Positions 1-6,785 of a stretch of 64,000 nucleotides of DNA are shown here, piece after piece (position 1 is the first letter of the stretch; each line of letters starts with the position of its first letter). The DNA lies in NCBI RefSeq assembly GCF_000611675.1, contig NZ_JATV01000013.1, positions 1 through 64,000 on the forward strand, in the 5' to 3' direction. The notes beneath the pieces are model-generated. The model was not told the origin of the DNA and did not search any database. It worked only from the letters and a program-made list of their open reading frames with translations. The position numbers and the translations under genes were made by a program. The DNA is from Flavobacterium succinicans LMG 10402. GTDB lineage: Bacteria > Bacteroidota > Bacteroidia > Flavobacteriales > Flavobacteriaceae.

Positions 1-93
1 AGCACAAGATTCAAGCATCCATCGAGGAACAAGGTCAATAATTTGTCGAATAACTGGTTTTTTGATATTTTTGTTTCGCCTGAAGAGTCCCAT
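1..93 (-). CDS. IS transposase, N-terminal fragment (IS4-like, DUF4372 type)
   Basis: An open frame starts at an ATG at 93-91 on the minus strand and runs off the window edge (31 codons seen). The peptide begins MGLFRRNKNIKK and continues with VIRQIIDLVPRWMLESC. From memory this resembles the start of Bacteroidetes IS4-family transposases with an N-terminal DUF4372 domain, which have a basic start followed by an IxQIIDLxPRW segment. The rest of the protein, including the DDE catalytic residues, lies outside the window. Inverted-repeat-like sequence just upstream fits an IS end. The family call rests on a short peptide and is moderate; no other origin looked better. Confidence 0.55.
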   Translation of the reverse strand, partial: MGLFRRNKNIKKPVIRQIIDLVPRWMLESCA

Positions 94-139
94 AAAGTAT
101 TATTTGTTTCGCAAAATCAAAAATACGGGATTCTCAGGC
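1..139 (-). mobile_element. end of an insertion sequence next to kdpA
   Basis: Upstream of the transposase-like start, the sequence GCCTGA-AGAGTCCC (about 79-92) is the imperfect inverted complement of GGGATTCTCAGGC (about 128-140). The decamer TTTGTTTCGC occurs twice (71-80 and 107-116). The outer boundary is placed near 139 because the IS-like minus-strand sequence CCTGAGAATCCCG begins there. The other end, the target duplication and most of the transposase are outside the window, so the boundary is an estimate. Confidence 0.45.
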
Positions 140-187
140 ATTTTTTATTTTAGACTTTCGGATAGCTATGTTTTAACTTATACAAAT

Positions 188-223
188 CACTTTTCACTTT
201 TCACCTCTCACTATTTACTTTTT
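188..223. repeat. TTTTCAC/TCTCAC low-complexity repeat
   Basis: Degenerate repeats of TTTTCACT and CTCACT fill the space between the IS end and the kdpA stop codon. The same motif in reverse orientation (GTGAAAT units) lies on the other side of kdpA at 1960-2015, and again in forward orientation at 2052-2080, so this simple repeat flanks the gene on both sides. Confidence 0.5.
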
Positions 224-1940
224 ACATAGAAAAATATTCTGCCAATGGTCCTAAAGCCAATGCTGGGAAGAAAGATAAGGCTGCAATAATCGCGATTACG
301 GCAAAAATCATCACACCAAAAATGGTAGTATCAGTTTTTAAAGTTCCCGCGCTTTCTGGAATGTATTTTTTATTAGCCAATAATCCTGCAATAGCCAAAG
401 GTCCAATTATAGGAAGGAAACGACTTAACAACAACACTATTCCTGTAGAAATATTCCAAAACGGATTGTTATCTCCTAACCCTTCAAAACCAGAACCATT
501 ATTGGCCGCACTCGAAGTGTATTCGTATAACATTTCAGAAAATCCGTGATGACCAGGATTATTCAACCAGCCTGTAGCATTTCCACTAAACCAATAGCCC
601 ATTGCGGTATCATTCGCTGCAAAATAAGTAGCCAAAGCCGTGCCTGCTAAGATTAATAAAGGATGAAGTATCGCAATAAAAGCTGCGATTTTTACCTCTC
701 TTGCTTCGATTTTCTTTCCTAAGAATTCAGGAGTTCGACCTACCATTAATCCAGAAATGAATACCGCCAAAATTATAAAGATGTAAAAATTCAACCATCC
801 TACTCCACAACCGCCATAAAAAGCATTGACCATCATAGCCAATAATTGCATAGCTCCAGAAGCAGGCATTGTACTGTCGTGCATTCCGTTAACAGAACCT
901 GTAGAAATTACGGTCGTAGCAATTTCCCAAAAACTAGTAATGACAGTCCCAAAACGTACTTCCTTACCTTCCATAGCGCCTGTAGCTTGGGCAATTCCCA
1001 TCTTTTCAATAGCTGGATTTCCATTAATCTCGCTTATCATTGTTGGAATAACGAGTAGTAAGAAACCTACTGTCATCACTCCAAAAACGATATAAGAGAA
1101 TTTTCTTTTATTTAGGAAAAAACCTAGAGCAAAAATCATTGCAAATGGGATAATTAACTGCGCCCACAATTCAACCGCATTGGTTAAATACGTAGGATTT
1201 TCTAATGGATGAGCCGAATTCGCTCCAAAAAAACCACCACCATTTGTACCAATATGTTTGATACCAATAAATGCAGCGGCTGGACCACGAGAAACTTCAA
1301 CAGTATCTCCTTGCAAAGTCATTATTTTATCTTTTCCTTCAAATGTCATTGGTGTTCCGCTAAAGGCAAGAACAATAGCTACAATAGCAGCTAGAGGCAA
1401 TAAAACTCGAGTACAACTTTTGATGAAAAAATTGTAAAAGTTCCCAAGTTTATCTGTGCTTTTCTCTCTCATAGCTACAAAAACCATAGCCGCAGCAGCC
1501 ATTCCTGTACCTGCAGAAACAAATTGTAAGAACATTAAAAATAATTGCCCCAAATAAGAAAGCCCTGTCTCACCAGAATAGTGTTGCAGATTACAATTCA
1601 CTACAAATGAAATGGCGGTATTAAAGGCCAAATCGGGCGACATAGATGGGTTTCCATCTGGATTTAATGGCAAACTACCTTGGAAGAGTAGCACAAAAAA
1701 ACAAAGGAAAAACCAAACCATATTCAAGCTCAAAAGCGCTTTTAAATGTTGCTTCCAGTTCATTTCCTCTGTAGCATTGATGCCACTGATTTTGAAAATA
1801 AAGTTTTCAATGGGATTAAAAATGGCATCAAGTAGGGTTTTATCTCCCAAATACACTTTGGCTATATACCTTCCAACAGGAATAGCCAAAACGATAGAGA
1901 GGATAAAAATACTGATGACGCCAAAAAATTCTGTGTTCAT
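222..1940 (-). CDS. kdpA: potassium-transporting ATPase subunit KdpA
   Basis: KdpA is the channel-like, potassium-binding inner-membrane subunit of the KdpFABC high-affinity uptake pump. The 572-residue length is close to the family norm (about 557-570). Four pore-loop segments are visible in order: CNLQHYSG near residue 116, GTNGGGFFGANSAHP in the middle, GGCGVGWLN, and NNGSGFEG near the C-terminus. About ten hydrophobic segments fit the known fold. It lies downstream of kdpF with a 142-base gap full of heptamer repeats. kdpB is expected next but instead an IS end lies about 80 bases beyond the stop, so kdpB, if present, is separated from it. Annotation is secure. Confidence 0.98.
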   Translation of the reverse strand: MNTEFFGVISIFILSIVLAIPVGRYIAKVYLGDKTLLDAIFNPIENFIFKISGINATEEMNWKQHLKALLSLNMVWFFLCFFVLLFQGSLPLNPDGNPSMSPDLAFNTAISFVVNCNLQHYSGETGLSYLGQLFLMFLQFVSAGTGMAAAAMVFVAMREKSTDKLGNFYNFFIKSCTRVLLPLAAIVAIVLAFSGTPMTFEGKDKIMTLQGDTVEVSRGPAAAFIGIKHIGTNGGGFFGANSAHPLENPTYLTNAVELWAQLIIPFAMIFALGFFLNKRKFSYIVFGVMTVGFLLLVIPTMISEINGNPAIEKMGIAQATGAMEGKEVRFGTVITSFWEIATTVISTGSVNGMHDSTMPASGAMQLLAMMVNAFYGGCGVGWLNFYIFIILAVFISGLMVGRTPEFLGKKIEAREVKIAAFIAILHPLLILAGTALATYFAANDTAMGYWFSGNATGWLNNPGHHGFSEMLYEYTSSAANNGSGFEGLGDNNPFWNISTGIVLLLSRFLPIIGPLAIAGLLANKKYIPESAGTLKTDTTIFGVMIFAVIAIIAALSFFPALALGPLAEYFSM

Positions 1941-1959
1941 ATTATGTGATTTGTTAATT

Positions 1960-2015
1960 GTGAGACGTGAAATGTGAAATGTGAAATGTGAAATGTGAGA
2001 TGTGAGATGTGAACT
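1960..2015. repeat. tandem heptamer repeat (GTGARAY x8)
   Basis: Eight consecutive 7-base units are read on the plus strand: one GTGAGAC, four GTGAAAT, two GTGAGAT and one GTGAACT. They lie in the transcribed leader about 20 bases upstream of the kdpA start on the minus strand. A related inverted motif (CTTTTCACTTCTCAC) follows at 2050-2064. Confidence 0.85.
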
Positions 2016-2082
2016 GAAATTTAGGTTTTGGTGCCAAGATATTCTTTCAACTTTTCACTTCTCACTAATTACATTTCACCTA

Positions 2083-2160
2083 TTAAAATTTTTCGGGTTT
2101 AATTAGTACATAAACCAAATAACCGAATACGGCAAGTGCGACAATAAATAGTGCTGACAT
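2083..2160 (-). CDS. kdpF: potassium-transporting ATPase small subunit KdpF
   Basis: A 25-residue peptide (MSALFIVALAVFGYLVYVLI then KPEKF) with one transmembrane helix and a short basic/acidic tail is encoded just upstream of kdpA. KdpF stabilises the KdpABC complex in the membrane and is normally 25-30 residues long. The tail KPEKF matches the usual KPE(K/R)F ending of the family. It starts 4 bases after the stop of another small membrane peptide. Size, hydrophobicity, tail and position all agree. Confidence 0.9.
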   Translation of the reverse strand: MSALFIVALAVFGYLVYVLIKPEKF

Positions 2161-2164
2161 AATT

Positions 2165-2251
2165 TTAGATTTTTTCAAAAAATTCGACGGATTTAAAACA
2201 AATCGCAAAGAGCAAAGCGCCTAAAGCGAGTAAAAGAATAGTGGTTATCAT
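2165..2251 (-). CDS. 28-residue membrane peptide in the kdp operon
   Basis: The ATG at 2251-2249 opens a 28-codon frame encoding MITTILLLALGALLFAICF followed by KSVEFFEKI. It is one hydrophobic helix with a charged C-terminal tail. It ends 4 bases before the kdpF start and begins 22 bases after the DUF7674-like gene, so it is tightly packed in the operon. Its layout resembles KdpF but its sequence does not. It may be a second small accessory subunit of the Kdp pump. I cannot name a family; the evidence is operon packing and a clean single-helix profile. Confidence 0.7.
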   Translation of the reverse strand: MITTILLLALGALLFAICFKSVEFFEKI

Positions 2252-2273
2252 TTTATTAAAATTTAGATTAGAT

Positions 2274-2555
2274 TTAAACTCCTGAAGTATTGATTTGTTT
2301 AACGTATTCCGCTTTTAACAATGGTGGGAAAAAGTTTGATATACTGCAATGACGCAGTTCCATAAACTGAGAAATAGAAAATACATAGACATTTGTAATG
2401 GCATTTTGGGTTTCTTTCGTTCCTGAAACAAAAAGAGATTCTGCCACAGAAAGGCATTTTTTAGCCCTAGTAATATTTCCTAAAATGATAGCCGTTTTGG
2501 TAATCGCTGCGAAACGTTCGGCTTGTTTGTATACATTGGTAATCTGATTTTTCAT
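2274..2555 (-). CDS. conserved kdp-operon protein (DUF7674-like)
   Basis: This 93-residue soluble protein is rich in helices (residues 1-50 carry a KQAERFAAITKTAIILGNITRAKKCLSVAE stretch, quoted in part only as its start and end). No signal peptide or membrane segment is seen. From memory, proteins like this, now grouped as DUF7674, occur at the head of kdp operons in Bacteroidetes; the function is unknown. It is the first gene after the sigma-54-type promoter at 2575-2591, so it probably belongs to the potassium response. The predicted transcript start would leave a very short leader. Family name is from memory. Confidence 0.75.
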   Translation of the reverse strand: MKNQITNVYKQAERFAAITKTAIILGNITRAKKCLSVAESLFVSGTKETQNAITNVYVFSISQFMELRHCSISNFFPPLLKAEYVKQINTSGV

Positions 2556-2574
2556 AACAATGATTTTTATGTTG

Positions 2575-2591
2575 TGCTGTGCTTATGCCAA
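2575..2591 (-). promoter_or_regulatory. sigma-54 (-24/-12) promoter of the kdp operon
   Basis: The minus strand reads TTGGCATAAGCACAGCA, with the invariant GG and GC dinucleotides separated by exactly 10 bases and TTGGCA matching the -24 consensus fully. The -12 half (CAGCA) is weaker than TTGCA. It lies 20 bases upstream of the first kdp-operon start codon. The nearest regulator gene (3469-4809) encodes a sigma-54 activator with the GAFTGA motif, which supports the call. Confidence 0.65.
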
Positions 2592-2670
2592 AAGTTGTTC
2601 CGAAAAAACACCAAACACTCTAAAACATTGTTAACAAAAGGATTGCAAAAAATCCCTTGGAATAGGGCAT

Positions 2671-2700
2671 AAAAAAAGCCTATCAAAATGATAAGCTTTT
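2671..2700 (-). terminator. intrinsic terminator after the 54-residue gene
   Basis: AAAAGCCTATC and GATAAGCTTTT form an 11-base stem (one G-U) around the loop AAAAT. On the minus strand the stem is followed by a run of T. It ends the regulator / 175-residue / 54-residue transcript before the kdp promoter. Confidence 0.75.
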
Positions 2701-2739
2701 CTCAAAACGATAAGTTTTTATTTAATATTTTACATGGAA

Positions 2740-2904
2740 TTATTTTGATAACTCCTTATTCGTTTTCTTCTTTACTGATTTTAATTTTACATTTTTTTGC
2801 TTTTCGATATTCATTATTTTTCTGAACTCAATAAGCTCTTCCTCACTCCAAGGCTCTGATTTTATAGAAAAATCAATTTCTTTAGGTTCTTTAATTATAT
2901 TCAT
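2740..2904 (-). CDS. 54-residue protein, possible antitoxin partner
   Basis: The ATG at 2904-2902 is 2 bases after the stop of the 175-residue gene. The product has an acidic first half (EPKEIDFSIKSEPWSEEELI) and a very basic second half (KQKNVKLKSVKKKTNKELSK). Small size, a two-part charge pattern and tight coupling to the upstream gene suggest a partner protein, as in toxin-antitoxin or immunity pairs. The tail could contact nucleic acid. No family is recognised with certainty. The stop at 2740 is followed by a good terminator, which supports that this is the last gene of the unit. Confidence 0.65.
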   Translation of the reverse strand: MNIIKEPKEIDFSIKSEPWSEEELIEFRKIMNIEKQKNVKLKSVKKKTNKELSK

Positions 2905-2906
2905 CT

Positions 2907-3434
2907 TTAGTAATTTTTAAAATAATGATTAACTAATTTCATGGCTGCTTTAGTTTCAATATACATTCTTAAACCTCTAAAATGAGTCGCAAACAGAGTT
3001 TCTTGATAATGTTTAATCAAAGTAGTTTTAGCATCAAAAGCGACAAAACCTTCATATTCTTTTTCAAAAGAAACTTTACAAGCAAAGGCAACTAAATTAC
3101 CAGGTACTCCAAAATACATCTTATTTTTACCAGTATTGAATTTTGAACTTTCAATTAAATGCATAAAAATATGATCTTGTTTATCTTCTATACTCAATAA
3201 TCCTTGAATAATAGTTGGATTATTTACAGTAACTAACTTATAAACTTCCTTAGATTTATCCTTTAATTCTTTTGTCCAATCAAATCTCCATATAGATTTT
3301 CTAATATCTTTCAAATCTTTAATGGACAATTTAACAATTAAGGTGTCGAAAACTTCGGCTGTTATTGTATTCTCAATCGAGTTTGTCAACTTATCGATAA
3401 CAAAATCAAGCGGTTTCTTATCTGCTTCAAACAT
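2907..3434 (-). CDS. unknown 175-residue protein, possible GNAT-fold toxin-like
   Basis: The product is soluble. The C-terminal half (about residues 105-170) reads like a degenerate GNAT fold: NKMYFGVPGNLVAFACKVSF, then GFVAFDAKTTLIKHYQETL, then GLRMYIETKAAMKLV. The pattern of a beta strand ending GFVAFDAK, an HY-containing helix and a final MYI strand is what suggests GNAT. The canonical acetyl-CoA loop (R/Q-x-x-G-x-G/A) is not visible. It starts 34 bases after the response regulator stop; a possible -7 box TAATTTTG lies in that gap. Together with the 54-residue gene it forms a compact two-gene unit. Function is inferred only loosely. Confidence 0.8.
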   Translation of the reverse strand: MFEADKKPLDFVIDKLTNSIENTITAEVFDTLIVKLSIKDLKDIRKSIWRFDWTKELKDKSKEVYKLVTVNNPTIIQGLLSIEDKQDHIFMHLIESSKFNTGKNKMYFGVPGNLVAFACKVSFEKEYEGFVAFDAKTTLIKHYQETLFATHFRGLRMYIETKAAMKLVNHYFKNY

Positions 3435-3468
3435 AAAGCCAATTTACAAAATTAAATTCAAAATAAAC

Positions 3469-4809
3469 CTAGTGAATATTGTATTCATCCAATTTACGGT
3501 AGAGCGTAGCAATTCCAATTTCGAGTAATCTTGCTGCCTCTGCTTTGTTACCTTTGGTGTAAGCTAATACTTTTTGAATATGCCCTTTTTCGATGGTTTG
3601 CATCGCCAAAGCCGAAGTACTTTTATTAGAATGTTCTTGCTGGTGCTGAATCTCATAAGGTAAAACGTCTTGCGTTAAGGTATCGTCATTGACCAAAATC
3701 ACCGAACGCTCAATCACGTTTTTCAATTCGCGTATATTTCCAGGCCATTGGTATTCCTCTAATTTTTGGATAAAATCGGTACCAATATGTAACTTTTTCT
3801 TGTTGGTTTTTTCAGCAAACTGTGCCACAAAAAAGGAGGTTAAAACGGCAATATCTTTTACTCTCTCTCGCAAAGGCGGAAGGTGAATTTCAAAAATATT
3901 CAATCGAAAATACAAATCGGAGCGAAAATGATGCGCTTCACTTTCTTGTTTCAAATCGCGATTAGTCGCCGCAATCAGCCTGAAATTCGATTTTCTTGGA
4001 GTAGTGTCTCCCAAAGGAATGTATTCATTGGTTTCTAAAACCCGTAATAATTTGGCTTGCAATTCTAGCGGCATTTCGCCAATTTCGTCTAAAAATAGCG
4101 TTCCACCATTGGCTTCTTCAATAAATCCCTTTTTGTCTTTTAGTGCACCAGTAAAAGCACCTTGTTTGTGGCCGAACAACTCACTTTCTAAAATTTCTTT
4201 ACCAAAAGTACTGCAATTCAAAGCTACAAAGGATTTACCTACACGCTTGCTATTTTCGTGAATGGCTTGCGCAAAAACTTCTTTCCCTGTTCCCGTTTCA
4301 CCAGTTAACAAAACGGTAGAATCGGTTTGAGCTACTTTCTTGGTCAAATCGATAACTTGTTCCAAAGCTTTGGATTTTCCAATAATCGATTCAAAAGAAA
4401 ATTGTGCACCAATGCGCTGTTCCAATTGTTGCACCTTTTTCTGTAGTTCCACTTTTTCTAGCGCTTTGTACAATAGCGGAATAATTTTGTCATTATCATC
4501 GCCTTTGACAATATAATCAAAAGCACCGTTTTTCATCGCTTGTACGCCATCGGCAATATTGCCATAAGCGGTTAGCAAAATAACTTCAACTAACGGGTCT
4601 GCTTTTTTTAATTGAGGCACAAAATCGACTCCGCTCCCATCGGGTAATTTGACATCGCACAACACCACATCGATTGCATTTTGCTCTACTTTTTTCAAGC
4701 CAGATTTTAAATCTCCAGCTTCTAGAACGTCAAAATTTTCAGCTTTTATGATGCGAGCGAGTAAACCACGTAGTTTTTCTTCGTCGTCTATAATTAGAAT
4801 TTTTTTCAA
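3469..4809 (-). CDS. sigma-54-dependent response regulator (NtrC family)
   Basis: The order is a receiver domain (about 1-120, phospho-acceptor D52 in VVLCDVKLP), an AAA+ sigma-54 activation domain (about 140-375), and a Fis-type helix-turn-helix at the C-terminus (NKAEAARLLEIGIATLYRKL). Walker A GETGTGKE, the sigma-54-contacting loop GAFTGA, Walker B GGTLFLDEIGEM and the arginine-finger region FRSDLYFRLN are all present. At 446 residues it is full length. It sits directly upstream of the kdp operon, whose promoter looks sigma-54 dependent, so it probably activates kdp in response to potassium. Its partner kinase is not in the window. Confidence 0.95.
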   Translation of the reverse strand: MKKILIIDDEEKLRGLLARIIKAENFDVLEAGDLKSGLKKVEQNAIDVVLCDVKLPDGSGVDFVPQLKKADPLVEVILLTAYGNIADGVQAMKNGAFDYIVKGDDNDKIIPLLYKALEKVELQKKVQQLEQRIGAQFSFESIIGKSKALEQVIDLTKKVAQTDSTVLLTGETGTGKEVFAQAIHENSKRVGKSFVALNCSTFGKEILESELFGHKQGAFTGALKDKKGFIEEANGGTLFLDEIGEMPLELQAKLLRVLETNEYIPLGDTTPRKSNFRLIAATNRDLKQESEAHHFRSDLYFRLNIFEIHLPPLRERVKDIAVLTSFFVAQFAEKTNKKKLHIGTDFIQKLEEYQWPGNIRELKNVIERSVILVNDDTLTQDVLPYEIQHQQEHSNKSTSALAMQTIEKGHIQKVLAYTKGNKAEAARLLEIGIATLYRKLDEYNIH

Positions 4810-4845
4810 AATAGGCAGTGAATTAAAAAAGCAAAATTACTGTAT

Positions 4846-5277
4846 TTACTTTCGTCTTGTATCGATAATGGATACAATTTTCCATTGTCCATTGTCTTTA
4901 TATAACGTAAAAACATTGACACCCGAATGGCTTTTTTTCCCATTGACGTAAAACTCATAAGGTGTCCAATCGATAGCCATAGTACCATCAATATGAATCG
5001 TATGACCTAACAAGCGCTCTTCAAACTGCATTGTCGCAGGGATTGAAGCAATGGATTTATAAAATTTTGATGCCGTGTCTGTAGAAAATTGGCTGCCTTT
5101 CGCATTCTCTGTAATAGATTGCAAGCCCATTGTATCGGAACACACTTTTTGAATTGCAATAGAATCTCTAGAATGAAAACCCTTAAAAAAAGTCTCAATC
5201 GTTTGTTGCACTTCCTGATTTTGAGCTTGGGTAGTCATTCCGAACAACACCAACATTCCTAGAATATTTTTTTGCAT
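4846..5277 (-). CDS. secreted NTF2-like (SnoaL-type) protein
   Basis: A signal peptide of about 18 residues ending TQAQ is followed by a 125-residue NTF2-like domain. The features are an N-terminal helix (VQQTIETFFKGFHSRDS), a middle segment ERLLGHTIHIDGTMAIDWTPYEFYVNGK, and a final GVNVFTLYKDNGQWKIVSIIDTRRK, which is the hallmark end of the fold. Such proteins are usually periplasmic and of unknown or lyase-like role. The gene begins 2 bases after the frameshifted gene upstream, and lies 36 bases before the response regulator, so a loose operon is possible. Confidence 0.85.
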   Translation of the reverse strand: MQKNILGMLVLFGMTTQAQNQEVQQTIETFFKGFHSRDSIAIQKVCSDTMGLQSITENAKGSQFSTDTASKFYKSIASIPATMQFEERLLGHTIHIDGTMAIDWTPYEFYVNGKKSHSGVNVFTLYKDNGQWKIVSIIDTRRK

Positions 5278-5279
5278 AA

Positions 5280-5784
5280 TTAAGTCATTAATAAGGTTTT
5301 AAAAACAAAAGAATCTCCCATATTCTCTTGGGCAATAGGCAAAAATGAATACCAAAGTAAAAAATCGAATAGATAATCTATGCTCCCATTAGAATGAATG
5401 GCGACTTTGCATTGGTAATTTTCAACCTTAAGACCATAAGCCAAGAGTTCGTTCTGATTTTTATCAAAAAAAACATGTTCTGCTAAAGGATTGTTTCTTA
5501 TTTTCAAACGAAATTTTTGTCCTTTGTATTCCAAAATTGAAGAATTGGCATACCACTTTTCCGTGTACGAACGCAAAACTACCGCCTCGTTTTCATCTTT
5601 TACAGTAATCGACGAGCTCCAAAAGCCGTTATATTCCAAGGTATATTTTTTACCTTCGATTTCGAAAAAAGCTTTTCTATCAAAATTAGCATAGCTAATA
5701 GTAAGATTTCCAATGACTTTACCGGCAACTTCAAAAGAGTACTATTAGTTCCTCATTTTTTATCCATTTTTTATCTTGTCCCAT
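5280..5784 (-). pseudogene. frameshifted conserved protein (about 167 residues if repaired)
   Basis: From ATG at 5784 the frame reads MGQDKKWIKNEELIVLF and then hits TGA. Removing one T from the TTTT run (plus-strand AAAA at 5733-5736) joins it to EVAGKVIGNLTISYANFDRKAF and onward through the long downstream frame ending at 5280. The downstream frame has no ATG near its start (only a TTG at 5639). The 505-base span is one base over a multiple of three, as expected for one inserted base. The repaired protein is beta-rich, without signal or membrane segments, and vaguely tubby/LURP-like; I cannot name it. It may be a true pseudogene or a base-calling error. Confidence 0.7.
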
Positions 5785-5902
5785 AACAGTAAAATTTTAA
5801 ATGCAATTGCTTTTTAATCAATTAGTTAGTAATCAAAAAATACAGAACGTTACAAGAAAAAATATAAAAACAATATCGTACTGCTAAACCTTTACAATTT
5901 AG

Positions 5903-5910
5903 TACTTTTG
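5903..5910 (+). promoter_or_regulatory. -7 promoter box for panB
   Basis: TACTTTTG matches the Bacteroidetes -7 consensus TAnnTTTG and is followed by a 25-base leader before the panB ATG. No clear -33 TTG is seen. Confidence 0.55.
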
Positions 5911-5935
5911 CAACCTTAAATTAAACAAAAACGGT

Positions 5936-6754
5936 ATGTCAGTAGCCAAAAAAGATTACAAAAAAATTACTACAAAATCTCTAATTGAGATGAAAGCCAA
6001 TGGAGAAAAAATTTCCATGCTAACCGCTTATGATTTTACAATGGCCAAAATTGTAGACACAGCTGGAATTGATGTTATTCTTGTAGGTGATTCTGCTTCG
6101 AACGTCATGGCAGGTCACGAAACTACTTTACCAATTACTTTAGATCAAATGATTTACCACGCTTCATCAGTAGTTAGAGCGGTAGACAGAGCATTAATTG
6201 TGGTTGATTTGCCATTTGGAAGCTATCAATCTGATCCCAAAGAGGCCTTACGTTCATCTATTAGGATCATGAAAGAAAGTGGTGGCCACGCTGTAAAATT
6301 AGAAGGGGGAAAGGAAATCAAAGAATCCATAAAAAAGATATTGAATGCAGGTATTCCAGTAATGGGGCATTTAGGACTTACGCCACAATCCATCTATAAA
6401 TTTGGAACGTATACGGTAAGAGCTAAGGAAGATGCTGAAGCCGAAAAATTATTAGAAGATGCTCAAATGCTGGAGAATTTAGGTTGTTTTGCTTTGGTAC
6501 TCGAAAAAATACCAGCGCACTTAGCCGAAAAAGTAGCCAAAAGTATTTCTATTCCTGTTATCGGAATTGGTGCTGGTGGTGGCGTTGACGGACAAGTATT
6601 AGTGATTCATGATATGTTAGGAATGAACAATGAATTCAGCCCGCGTTTTTTACGTCGTTATTTGAATTTGTATGAGCAAATGACTGCGGCAATTGGCAAT
6701 TATGTAGCCGATGTGAAGTCACAGGATTTCCCGAATGCCAATGAGCAATATTAA
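5936..6754 (+). CDS. panB: 3-methyl-2-oxobutanoate hydroxymethyltransferase
   Basis: PanB transfers a hydroxymethyl group from methylene-tetrahydrofolate to ketoisovalerate, giving ketopantoate in the pantothenate/coenzyme A pathway. At 272 residues it is of normal length. Visible family features are [20 protein letters not shown] near the N-terminus, the metal-binding [24 protein letters not shown] block, [15 protein letters not shown] and [22 protein letters not shown]. The short Lys-rich N-terminal extension is usual in Flavobacteria. It is cytoplasmic. The RluA-type gene follows closely, so co-transcription is likely. Confidence 0.97.
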   Translation: MSVAKKDYKKITTKSLIEMKANGEKISMLTAYDFTMAKIVDTAGIDVILVGDSASNVMAGHETTLPITLDQMIYHASSVVRAVDRALIVVDLPFGSYQSDPKEALRSSIRIMKESGGHAVKLEGGKEIKESIKKILNAGIPVMGHLGLTPQSIYKFGTYTVRAKEDAEAEKLLEDAQMLENLGCFALVLEKIPAHLAEKVAKSISIPVIGIGAGGGVDGQVLVIHDMLGMNNEFSPRFLRRYLNLYEQMTAAIGNYVADVKSQDFPNANEQY

Positions 6755-6785
6755 GCACAATACATTCAAAGGTAACGCATTGATA

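Noticed and set aside
3..41. Plus-strand frame HKIQASIEEQGQ-stop at the left edge
   Set aside because: It could be the end of a gene, but the opposite strand gives a more coherent transposase-like start, and nothing else supports a plus-strand gene.
1612..1977. 121-codon plus-strand frame antisense to kdpA
   Set aside because: Shadow of kdpA; composition follows the real gene on the other strand and no domain is seen.
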